Shown one piece after another: positions 1-8,619 of a stretch of DNA of 64,000 bases (position 1 is its first letter; every line of letters begins with the position of its first letter). The translations under genes were made by a program, and so were the position numbers. The DNA lies in contig CAJXNP010000008.1 of the NCBI GenBank assembly GCA_913057175.1, forward strand, positions 1-64,000, read 5' to 3'. The notes beneath the pieces are model-generated. The model was not told the DNA's origin. It worked only from the letters and a program-made list of their open reading frames with translations, and did not search any database. Source of the stretch: an uncultured Cytophagales bacterium (lineage in GTDB: Bacteria; Bacteroidota; Bacteroidia; Cytophagales; Cyclobacteriaceae).

Positions 1-413
1 ACCGATGACGGAACTCCGCCAGCATCTTCTTCACCCGCACAGACTTTTACCATCAATGTCAGTTCTGTCAACGGGACACCATCCTTCACTCTCAGCTCTG
101 CTTCAGTTGCTGCTACCGAAGGGGATGGCGCTGTCACTGTTACCGGATTTGCCACCGCTATCAACGATGGTGACCCCGGTGAAACACAGGGACTTACTTT
201 CGACATCACTGCTACCGGTACCCCTACAGGAAACATCGCCTTTTCCACTGCTCCGGCTATCAACCCCGCTAATGGTAACCTGACATTTACCCTGGCAAAC
301 AATACCAACGGTTCTGCCGATTTCAATGTCGTCCTTACCGATGACGGAACTCCGCCAGCATCTTCTTCACCCGCACAGACTTTTACCATCAATGTCAGTT
401 CTGTCAACGGGAC
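1..413 (+). repeat. Homogenised 336-bp tandem coding repeat (array edge)
   Basis: Bases 1-77 are identical to bases 337-413, an offset of exactly 336 bp or 112 codons, so the reading frame is kept. After 413 the next unit stays homologous as protein (TPSF... NDGDP ... VTLVDNGTP) but its DNA is strongly diverged. By my count G+C is 67 of 120 at 61-180 and 43 of 120 at 481-600. This is the right end of an array of near-identical units that runs off the window. Confidence 0.88.
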
Positions 414-3400
414 TCCTTCTTTTATACTTGATACACCTTTAGATCCTGTGAACGAAGGCGCTGGGAATGTTACAATCTCTAATTTTGCTCAAAATATGAA
501 TGATGGCGATCCAGAAGTATCGCAATCATTAACTTTTAATGTGACTGCTGGAACTGCTTCAGGGAATATTTCATTTGATATAGCTCCCTCGATAGATGAA
601 AGTACCGGTGATCTTACTTACACTCTTACAGAAAATTCGAATGGTACTGCAAATTTCTTTGTGACATTAGTAGACAATGGTACCCCAAGTGCAACTTCAA
701 TACAGAGAAATTTTGTAATTGAAGTAATTTCAATAAATGATCCCCCAACTCTTGCTAACATTCCTAACCCATCACCAATAAATGAAGATGCTGGTCAACA
801 AACTATTGCATTATCAGACATTACAGCCGGCGGAGGTGAAAACCAAACCATTACTGTAACTGCCAGCTCCGGCAATGAAGCTTTGATCAATAATATCACA
901 TTAAACTATACCTCTCCGGGAAATAGCGGAACCTTGAACTATACACCAATAACCAATGCTCATGGGACGGCGGTCATAACTGTAAGGGTAAGCGATGGAG
1001 TTGATGAAATAACGAAATCTTTTACTGTTACAGTTAATCCAATAGCTGACACGCCAGGTGTGACCAATGCATCTGCTAATGAAGGTTCTCAAAACATGGA
1101 TGGGTTGGTCATTACAAGAAACACAAATGACGGCGCAGAAGTCACACATTTTAAAATTACATCGATCACCAATGGAACCTTGTTTTTGAATAATGGAACA
1201 ACAGCCATCAGCAATGGAGGTTTTATCACCGTTGGCCAGGGAACTGCAGGGTTGAAATTTACACCAAATTCACCGCTAGATGGCTCCTTTGTCGTCCAGG
1301 CTTCCACCAACAATAATGACTCAGGTTTAGGTGGGGGATTAGCGCAGGCTACCATATTTGTTAACGGCTTACCAACTAGCGTGGGAATTGACGACATTGT
1401 CGTTGATGAAGATGCCCCTAACTTCACCATCGATCTGGATGATATTTTTGACGATCCGGAAGATGCTGATAGTGAGCTGACTTTTACCATACAAACAAAT
1501 AGTAATGGATCAATTTTTGACAATGTCAGTATCAATAACATGGTTTTGACGATCAATCCGGCGTCAAATGCCAATGGATTTTCCAATTTTGTTATTCGAT
1601 GTACAGACACAGATGGAGCATTTGTAAACGAAGCATTTCGATTTACCATCACCCCTGTAAACGATGCTCCTGCATTTAACCTATCTCAAAATTCTATAAC
1701 CGCCAATGAAAATTTCAATGGCAACATTATGGTAGATGTTAATGAGGCAGCAGTTCCAAGTGATGAGTCCGGTCAGGATGTAATTTATTCCCTTAGTCCA
1801 ACCAATGTCAGCTTTGTAAATATATCTATAAACAGCAACACCGGAAGAATTACCCTCAACAGTGTGGCAAATCAATCCGGGTCACAAACATTCCAGGTCA
1901 TTGCCAATGATGGGCAAAGTGCAAACAATACCTTTACCAGGCTTCTTACTGTTACGGTTGGGGCTGTCAATAACCCGCCGGTATTTACCCTAAGTGGCAA
2001 TGTCAATGAATTGGAGGACTTTACTGAAACACTAACTGTTACGGTTACCCCTGGTGTGGTACCTGATGATGAACAGGATCAGGAAGTCAACTATTCCATT
2101 AGTCCAACGTCTGTCAATTTTGCTGATATCAGCTTTGATAATTCAACGGGAAATGTGCTCATCAATTCCGTTCCTGATCGATTTGGTGCCAGAACATTCA
2201 CCATCACGGCAAATGATGGTCAATCGGAGAACAACACATTCTCTGAACAATTTACATTGACCATTATTAATGTTGACGATAATCCAACGATGGATGACAT
2301 CGATGATATTTCCCTTCCCGAAGGCGCTGGTGAACAGCAAATCACCTTAACAGGTTTGAGTGCAGGTCCATTTGAAAGTCAGCAGATCAGTAATATCATA
2401 GCAACATCCTTTAATCCGACAAATATTCCCAATCCGGTTGTGGTATATAATGCTCCGCAAACTCAGGGAACCCTGGTCTTTACACCCAATCCTGATGCTG
2501 CTGGTCAAACAACCATTCAAATTTTTATTGTTGACACCGGAGGAAAAACCTTGACCAAAACTTTCACAGTTAGCATTGATGACCAAAATGATGCTCCATC
2601 TTTCAACCCTATAGCATCTCCACTTACTATCAACGAGGATGCCGGTGAACAAATCCTTAATATAACTGGTATTACCGCAGGCCCGGGTGAGAATCAGACA
2701 TTATCCTTTACAGTGGTTTCAGACAATACCGACGTGGTTGACAATCCGATTATCGATTACATAAGCCCATCTTCTATCGGAACATTGACCTTTACTGCCA
2801 AGCCTGATTCAAATGGAACAGCTACATTGACAATTACCTTAATGGACAATGGCCCTTCAGGAGGTTCAAATGAAAATACTTATAGCCAAAATGTTGTGGT
2901 GAATGTTTCACCAATTAATGATCCTCCATCGATTATCAGCACACCAGTGGTCAATGCTATTAGCGAAACAGAATATGTTTACAACATTACTGCCACTGAT
3001 CCAGACGAAGGCGATATACTTTCTTTTGTTGATGCATCAATCCCAGATTGGTTGACACTTGTGGACAACAATGATGGAACAGCTGTCTTGTCAGGTACTC
3101 CGAGCTCTGATGATTTAGGTAGTCACACCGTGCAAATCGATGTAGAAGACCAGAATGGTGCATCCTCTGGTCAGCCATTTACGATCGAAGTATTAAGTGA
3201 AAACAACCTTCCTGAATTTGTGAGTACTCCGGTTGAAGATGCGTTTGAAAAAGTATTTTACGAATATGATATAGAGGTCGATGATGCAGATGGCGGTGAT
3301 ATCATTATAATTGAAGCAATTGATATTCCAACATGGTTACTCTTTACTGATAACGGAAATCGTACCGCGCGTTTGGAAGGAACACCTCCAGATGGTAGTG

Positions 3401-4494
3401 AGGGAGAATATGAAATCCTACTGAGGGCAACTGATTCAAGAGGAGATGAAGTTGAACAGTCATTTACCATCACTGTGGCGCCATTTAATGCAATTCCGCG
3501 ATTACGAAATATTCAACAGACAACTGAAGAAGATGAGCCAATTGCTTATACATCAGACTTATTCAATACAAACTTCATTGATGATGACGGTGATGTAATT
3601 GCGCATATTATTATAACAACATTACCGGAGAATGGAAGATTGGAATTAAATGGAGAGGCTGTTTCTATTGATGATATGATAAATTCGGAAGACATTGAAA
3701 ATTTACAATACATCCCAAATGAAAATTTCAATGGATTTGATTCCTTTAATTGGAATGCCTTTGATGGCACTGCTTATGCAGACAATGATGCTATCATTAC
3801 CATTACCATAACCCCGGAGCCTGATGCTCCGCAGTTGGTTAATCTGGAAGGAGATAATCTTTACTATGAGTTCGGCAGAGATAGTATCATCGTTACCAAC
3901 ACTATTCAAGTGATTGAAGTTGACAATGGAAGGATAGAAAGGGCTACTGTAACGATCAGCGAAAATTATATGCCTGGAGTTGACTCTTTAACTGCCATCG
4001 GAATTGGAAATGTAGAAGTTGCTTTTAACACGACGACAGGTACATTACAACTAAGCGGAATTGATTCTTCCGATACCTATGAGGAGGTCTTACGCTCCGT
4101 TGTTTATTATTTTAAAGGAGGCCAACCTAATGCCTCCATGCCGCGATCTATTTCTTTCCAGGTTAGGGATGCGGAACAATTAAGTAATATTGCAAACAGG
4201 GTAATTAACTTCCAGGACAGATTCGTCGAACTGGATATTCCCAATGGTTTTACGCCAAATGATGATGCTGATAACGACACCTGGAATATTATTAACATTG
4301 AGCTATACCCGGATGTGATCGTACAGGTGTATGCACGAAACGGCGCCAAGGTATTTGAATCCAGAGGATACACAAATGAATGGGATGGATATTCTTCCGA
4401 TGGGCAAGAGCTTCCTCCCGGAATATATTATTACTTTATCAACCTTAACAAATTTGACGCAACCTATAAAGGGTCGATTACAATTTTAAGGTAG
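1..4494 (+). CDS. Giant repeat adhesin with T9SS type B sorting domain (3' part)
   Basis: The reading frame is open from the left edge, so the true start lies outside; 1497 residues are visible. The protein is a string of extracellular beta-sandwich repeats. It begins with units of about 112 residues (TPSF...INDGDPG...TFTINVSSVNG), followed by diverged copies and cadherin/tandem-95-like repeats ending in INDPP or VNNPP. Two dystroglycan/He_PIG-like modules (YNITATDPDEGD, WLTLVDNNDGTAVLSGTP) lie around 2930-3480, then a tandem-95-like module. The last 90 or so residues (IPNGFTPNDDADNDTWNI ... ELPPGIYYYFI ... GSITILR) are the gliding-motility-associated C-terminal domain, a type B T9SS secretion signal. 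Known biology: such proteins are exported by the type IX system with help from a PorP/SprF partner, which is the next gene. Inference: a large surface adhesin, SprB-like in architecture rather than sequence. Acidic residues in the repeats fit Ca2+ binding. Confidence 0.9.
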   Translation, partial: TDDGTPPASSSPAQTFTINVSSVNGTPSFTLSSASVAATEGDGAVTVTGFATAINDGDPGETQGLTFDITATGTPTGNIAFSTAPAINPANGNLTFTLANNTNGSADFNVVLTDDGTPPASSSPAQTFTINVSSVNGTPSFILDTPLDPVNEGAGNVTISNFAQNMNDGDPEVSQSLTFNVTAGTASGNISFDIAPSIDESTGDLTYTLTENSNGTANFFVTLVDNGTPSATSIQRNFVIEVISINDPPTLANIPNPSPINEDAGQQTIALSDITAGGGENQTITVTASSGNEALINNITLNYTSPGNSGTLNYTPITNAHGTAVITVRVSDGVDEITKSFTVTVNPIADTPGVTNASANEGSQNMDGLVITRNTNDGAEVTHFKITSITNGTLFLNNGTTAISNGGFITVGQGTAGLKFTPNSPLDGSFVVQASTNNNDSGLGGGLAQATIFVNGLPTSVGIDDIVVDEDAPNFTIDLDDIFDDPEDADSELTFTIQTNSNGSIFDNVSINNMVLTINPASNANGFSNFVIRCTDTDGAFVNEAFRFTITPVNDAPAFNLSQNSITANENFNGNIMVDVNEAAVPSDESGQDVIYSLSPTNVSFVNISINSNTGRITLNSVANQSGSQTFQVIANDGQSANNTFTRLLTVTVGAVNNPPVFTLSGNVNELEDFTETLTVTVTPGVVPDDEQDQEVNYSISPTSVNFADISFDNSTGNVLINSVPDRFGARTFTITANDGQSENNTFSEQFTLTIINVDDNPTMDDIDDISLPEGAGEQQITLTGLSAGPFESQQISNIIATSFNPTNIPNPVVVYNAPQTQGTLVFTPNPDAAGQTTIQIFIVDTGGKTLTKTFTVSIDDQNDAPSFNPIASPLTINEDAGEQILNITGITAGPGENQTLSFTVVSDNTDVVDNPIIDYISPSSIGTLTFTAKPDSNGTATLTITLMDNGPSGGSNENTYSQNVVVNVSPINDPPSIISTPVVNAISETEYVYNITATDPDEGDILSFVDASIPDWLTLVDNNDGTAVLSGTPSSDDLGSHTVQIDVEDQNGASSGQPFTIEVLSENNLPEFVSTPVEDAFEKVFYEYDIEVDDADGGDIIIIEAIDIPTWLLFTDNGNRTARLEGTPPDGSEGEYEILLRATDSRGDEVEQSFTITVAPFNAIPRLRNIQQTTEEDEPIAYTSDLFNTNFIDDDGDVIAHIIITTLPENGRLELNGEAVSIDDMINSEDIENLQYIPNENFNGFDSFNWNAFDGTAYADNDAIITITITPEPDAPQLVNLEGDNLYYEFGRDSIIVTNTIQVIEVDNGRIERATVTISENYMPGVDSLTAIGIGNVEVAFNTTTGTLQLSGIDSSDTYEEVLRSVVYYFKGGQPNASMPRSISFQVRDAEQLSNIANRVINFQDRFVELDIPNGFTPNDDADNDTWNIINIELYPDVIVQVYARNGAKVFESRGYTNEWDGYSSDGQELPPGIYYYFINLNKFDATYKGSITILR

Positions 4495-4531
4495 TTTGAA
4501 TAACTAAAATAATTATCTTTAAAAGGTTATT

Positions 4532-5548
4532 ATGAAATTGAAATTTATCTTAACTACGATTGTACTATTAACGGGCTATGTAAATTTATACGCCCAACAA
4601 CCATACTATTTCAGCCAGTTCCATGAAGCACCACAGGCATTTAACCCTGCATTCACAGGTATAGATGATTTTTTGGATGTTCGGCTCATACGAAGGAATC
4701 AATGGCCAGGGTTTGATGATTCTCCAACAACCAATTACATTGGCATCTATGGAAGAAGTAAAAATCTTGCTTCACTTTCCATTAAGGAATATTCACTGAG
4801 AATAAGCAATCCACAATTATATGATAGTATTCTCAATGCAGCTCCAAAGGCCAAAGAAAAGATCAGACATGGCTACGGGGGAAATATTATTTATGACTCC
4901 TATGCTCCCTTTAGCCAATTTATCGGGAATCTGAATTACAGCCTCCATTTAATCCTCAGTGACCGATCTAGCCTTGCCATTGGCGTTAATGTTGGTTTTA
5001 ACAGTCAAAAAATTGATCTCGACAATATCAATCTTCGAAATCCCGATGAGGCATATTTCCAAAGCTTACTCGCGCAGGGTGGAAGAGCATCATATCTGCA
5101 GGTGCGACCAGGGATACTCTTTTACACCAAATCCTTTTATTTAGGATATTCTGCTGGAAACCTACTAAACATAAATATTGAGGATACCGGCTTAAGTAAT
5201 GATTATTCCCAAATGGTGCATTATCTCCAGACAGGAGCTCAATTTCCCCTCGGTGAGTATTTGAAGCTTCAATCATCGCTCTTTTATTATTATTATGATA
5301 ATGAAATTAACAGTCTGGACGTTAGCCTTAAACTAAACGTTAATCAAAGAGGTTATGTAGGTGCTTCCTACAGAACAACAAACTATATGGTTCTGATGGG
5401 CGGATTATACATACAGAAAAAATTTCACATAGGATATTCATACGATATGAAAGTTTCAGGCAAAAACGACCTAAACAATGGTGCTCATGAAATCGCTCTG
5501 GGATTCTTACTTTTTAATGATCTTTTGAGTACCCCTTATACATGGTAA
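4532..5548 (+). CDS. PorP/SprF family T9SS outer-membrane protein
   Basis: 338 residues with a signal peptide (MKLKFILTTIVLLTGYVNLYAQ) followed by the family hallmark QPYYFSQFHEAPQAFNPAFTG and RRNQWPGF. The rest alternates in short polar and aromatic stretches typical of an outer-membrane beta-barrel. PorP/SprF proteins sit in the outer membrane and work with the type IX secretion machine; paralogues next to genes with type B sorting domains are thought to serve that specific cargo. Here the gene begins 37 bp after the adhesin stop, so it is almost certainly the dedicated partner of the upstream adhesin. The ATG follows AAAAGGTTATT, with no strong Shine-Dalgarno sequence. Confidence 0.92.
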   Translation: MKLKFILTTIVLLTGYVNLYAQQPYYFSQFHEAPQAFNPAFTGIDDFLDVRLIRRNQWPGFDDSPTTNYIGIYGRSKNLASLSIKEYSLRISNPQLYDSILNAAPKAKEKIRHGYGGNIIYDSYAPFSQFIGNLNYSLHLILSDRSSLAIGVNVGFNSQKIDLDNINLRNPDEAYFQSLLAQGGRASYLQVRPGILFYTKSFYLGYSAGNLLNINIEDTGLSNDYSQMVHYLQTGAQFPLGEYLKLQSSLFYYYYDNEINSLDVSLKLNVNQRGYVGASYRTTNYMVLMGGLYIQKKFHIGYSYDMKVSGKNDLNNGAHEIALGFLLFNDLLSTPYTW

Positions 5549-5593
5549 AGTTTTTTTTTATCATATTTGACAGTCACAATTGAAATACAGAGA

Positions 5594-6907
5594 ATGAAAT
5601 CTTTTTTGATATCTCTTTTAATACTTACCTTTTTTATACCCGTAAAGGCCCAAATTTATTCCTTTACAAAGCCTGAGAGGCTCCCGGACAATGTCAATAG
5701 CAATGCAGAGGAAAGCATGCCTCTTGTGACAAAAGATGGGAACAGCCTGTTTTTTGTCCGAACTATGCATAGCGGTAACAAAGGAGGGAAAGCAGGAGGC
5801 CAGGATATATGGCTGAGTAAAAAAGGTGAAAATGAAAACTGGGGTCTCGCTGATAACATTATTCCAAATCTGAATAATCAAAGAAACAATGCTGTGATCG
5901 GAATGGATAGCACAGGAAATACACTTTATTTACTCGATTCCTATTCCGAATCAAATAACAAAATCAATGGCATAGCCAAAACAACATGGAAATTGAACGG
6001 CTACCTGGAACCTGTTACGATCAAATTAAAAGGATTAGATTCAAAAAATTCTTTCGTAGGGTTTTACATGACTGAGAAAGAAGACGTTATCCTCGTTTCT
6101 ATGGAGGCTTCCGGATCTCAGGGTGAGGAAGACCTTTACGTTTGTGTGAAGGACGAACTCGGAGAATGGGGGTCGCCTATCAACTTAGGACCGACCATTA
6201 ATACTGAGGGTTTTGAGATCTCACCGTTTTTAATGGACGATGGGAAAACACTCATTTTTGCCAGCAATGGCCACGATGGCTTTGGTGGCAGTGATTTGTT
6301 CATGTCAAGAAGGCTTTACGATAACTCCTGGGTACTATGGTCGCAGCCCGTTAATCTTGGAGAGGTTATTAACTCAGAGGGCTTTGACGCCTACTTCTGC
6401 ATGACAGGTGAAAATGAAGTATACTTTGCCAGCAATCGAAACAGCGCAACTTCAGACATTTACTATTGCAAAATGGAAGAACTTACCCAAGAGGACATGC
6501 GTGCTGAAATCAATCCTTCCAAGTATAAACTGACAGAAAGTGAATTGCAAGACCTAATGGGAATGCCGGTTTCAAGAACCATTTATTTCGCATTAGATTC
6601 GTATCAATTGAAGCCGGAATCAAAGGAATTACTTGATTTTTTAATCGAAAAACTCCGGGCAAATCCAGAGTATTTTATCGAGCTAATTGGCCATACTGAC
6701 CTCGAAGGAACGGAATCCTACAACCTGGAATTAAGTAAGCGGCGTGCCTCTGAAGTTGAAACTTATTTTCACAGTAGAGGGATTAGTGTGGGTCGAATCG
6801 CCTCAACCGGTGTTGGGGAAAGGGAACTCCTTTATGCCAATGGCACACCGGAAGAAATGGCTAAAAACCGGCGGGTAGAAATTTTCATCACAAAAGAAAG
6901 ATTCTGA
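5594..6907 (+). CDS. OmpA-family protein with PD40 repeats
   Basis: 437 residues from the ATG at 5594; an in-frame TTG at 5567 adds nine residues ahead of the signal peptide (MKSFLISLLILTFFIPVKAQ) and was not used. The middle part holds WD40-like PD40 beta-propeller repeats (NSEGFDAYFCMTGENEVYFA, INTEGFEISPFLMDDGKTL). The C-terminal 110 or so residues are an OmpA domain: FALDSYQLKPES, GHTDLEGTESYNLELSKRRA and NRRVEIFI, with the Asp and Arg that bind meso-diaminopimelate in peptidoglycan. Role: anchors an outer-membrane complex to peptidoglycan, as PorE/SprE-type proteins do near T9SS cargo genes. It starts 45 bp after the PorP/SprF gene and is probably co-transcribed with it. The exact partner is unknown. 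Confidence 0.88.
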   Translation: MKSFLISLLILTFFIPVKAQIYSFTKPERLPDNVNSNAEESMPLVTKDGNSLFFVRTMHSGNKGGKAGGQDIWLSKKGENENWGLADNIIPNLNNQRNNAVIGMDSTGNTLYLLDSYSESNNKINGIAKTTWKLNGYLEPVTIKLKGLDSKNSFVGFYMTEKEDVILVSMEASGSQGEEDLYVCVKDELGEWGSPINLGPTINTEGFEISPFLMDDGKTLIFASNGHDGFGGSDLFMSRRLYDNSWVLWSQPVNLGEVINSEGFDAYFCMTGENEVYFASNRNSATSDIYYCKMEELTQEDMRAEINPSKYKLTESELQDLMGMPVSRTIYFALDSYQLKPESKELLDFLIEKLRANPEYFIELIGHTDLEGTESYNLELSKRRASEVETYFHSRGISVGRIASTGVGERELLYANGTPEEMAKNRRVEIFITKERF

Positions 6908-6961
6908 TAAAACGTTGTCATTTAAGTTTTTGAGAATATATTTATTCAATAAATTTAATTG

Positions 6962-8494
6962 ATGACAATGAGATCATTTTTACTCTGCTTTCTTATTTGC
7001 CTTCCACTTTTTACTATCGGGCAGGATAAATCCGAGAAATCTTATTTAAAAGAAGCAGAAGAATACTATCAGAGCAACGAGTTTGAAAAAGCATTGGATG
7101 CTTATAACCAAGCCATTTCCAAAAATCCTAAAAATGCGAATTCTTACCTCGAACGAGGCATTACGTATTCTGAACTGGAGAAATATGAGCCAGCGATCAC
7201 AGACTTCCAAAAATGCCTAAGCCTAAATCCCAAAAATGACATGGCCTATTTCAATCTTGGCTTTGCTAATTTTGCACTTGGAAATGATGACGTGGCGCTT
7301 TCATATTATGACTCGGCCATTGCCATTAATAAAGAATCCCCGTTTTATTACATTTCTCGAGGTGATGTTCATCTTGAGCTGGAAAACTTTGGAAAAGCAT
7401 TATCCGATTACAATCAATCGCTATCCATTGAACCGCAATTTGACCTTGCATTTTATAACATTGGATTGCTATACTTTCTTGAAGGTGGCTTTGACAGTGC
7501 AAGGTATTATTCCAGTAAAGCAATCAACATTGATCCGCTAATTGGTGATTATTATCTTTTGCGAGGAAAGGTAAAATACTACCAGGGTTTGAATGAAGAT
7601 GCACTGAAAGATTTAAATTTTGCCATCGATCTCGATCATACATTAGTGGAAGCATTTCAGATCAAATCACAAATCCTTTTGGAAGATGGACAGGTCGAAG
7701 AATCTTTAGAAGAACTATACAGTGTTCTCGACCTTGATTCTACCAATACTGAAGTTATTTCTCAGATCGGGGAAATCCACCTTAACAATTTCGAGCTAAA
7801 TGAAGCCATTGCCATTTACAGCTACCTCATCGATATCCAATCCAATAATGATGAAGCATATTACGGAAGGGGCATTTCCTATTTGTATGTCGATGAGGGC
7901 GAAAAAGCTATTTCAGATTTTCAGAAGGCCTACTCCATTCAACCCAAGTCAGAGTATCGAATTGCTCTAGGATCTGCCTATATTCATCTTGAAAAATTTG
8001 ACGAAGCTACAACTGTTTTTCAGCAAGTTATTGAATCGGATACGTTAAATGCCACAGCCTGGTTCAACCTTGGACTGATTAAATACTTTGAGGAAGAATA
8101 CGAAGAGTCATTGCAGGCATACGACATTGTCGAAAATATTGACCCCGAATTTGAACAGTTGTATCTGAGCAGGGCAAATACGCTCTTTGAATTAGGGTTA
8201 AATGAACAGGCATTGAAAGACTATGACCTTGCCATTATTAATAACCCGGAGGACCCGGAGGTGTTTTTCATGAGAGGGAATCTTCTTTTCGAAAACAAAG
8301 AATATGAAAGCGCCATCGAAGATTTTGACTATTCCATCAAACTAAATCCTGAAATGCACGCGGTTTTCACCAATCGCGGATTGGCCAAATTTGAGCTCAA
8401 AAATAAGGAGGGCGCCTGCCTGGACTGGAAAGAGGCTTTTATCCTGGGATCCGAATATTCCCAGCAACTTCTTAGAAAATATTGTTCGAAATAA
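6962..8494 (+). CDS. Exported tetratricopeptide-repeat protein
   Basis: 510 residues from the ATG at 6962; ATG 6968 and TTG 6959 are also possible starts. An N-terminal signal peptide (MRSFLLCFLICLPLFTIGQ) is followed by consecutive TPR units of 34 residues over almost the whole length (AEEYYQSNEFEKALDAYNQA, AYFNLGFANFALGNDDVAL and about a dozen more). TPR arrays form a superhelix that binds peptide ligands. The protein is periplasmic and, from its place after the PorP/SprF and OmpA genes, may scaffold the surface complex. The last segment (EGACLDWKEAFILGSEYSQQLLRKYC) is the usual end of Bacteroidota exported TPR proteins. Specific role unknown. Confidence 0.85.
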   Translation: MTMRSFLLCFLICLPLFTIGQDKSEKSYLKEAEEYYQSNEFEKALDAYNQAISKNPKNANSYLERGITYSELEKYEPAITDFQKCLSLNPKNDMAYFNLGFANFALGNDDVALSYYDSAIAINKESPFYYISRGDVHLELENFGKALSDYNQSLSIEPQFDLAFYNIGLLYFLEGGFDSARYYSSKAINIDPLIGDYYLLRGKVKYYQGLNEDALKDLNFAIDLDHTLVEAFQIKSQILLEDGQVEESLEELYSVLDLDSTNTEVISQIGEIHLNNFELNEAIAIYSYLIDIQSNNDEAYYGRGISYLYVDEGEKAISDFQKAYSIQPKSEYRIALGSAYIHLEKFDEATTVFQQVIESDTLNATAWFNLGLIKYFEEEYEESLQAYDIVENIDPEFEQLYLSRANTLFELGLNEQALKDYDLAIINNPEDPEVFFMRGNLLFENKEYESAIEDFDYSIKLNPEMHAVFTNRGLAKFELKNKEGACLDWKEAFILGSEYSQQLLRKYCSK

Positions 8495-8619
8495 TACCTG
8501 TATAACACCTTGAGTTTGAATTAATTTTCCGTAATCCATCAACCTTTTTTTGTACTTTTTTTAGAATTATGCGATATTTAAATAGTTGAATTACTCGCGG
8601 GAAAGCCTAATTATTTGAT

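Noticed and set aside
5-283. 92-residue plus-strand frame inside the adhesin repeat
   Set aside because: It is out of frame with the adhesin, whose frame is open through the same bases and reads as clear repeats. It is a by-product of the GC-rich repeat.
1089-1652. 187-residue minus-strand frame under the adhesin
   Set aside because: It has no recognisable family and follows the codon pattern of the true gene on the other strand.
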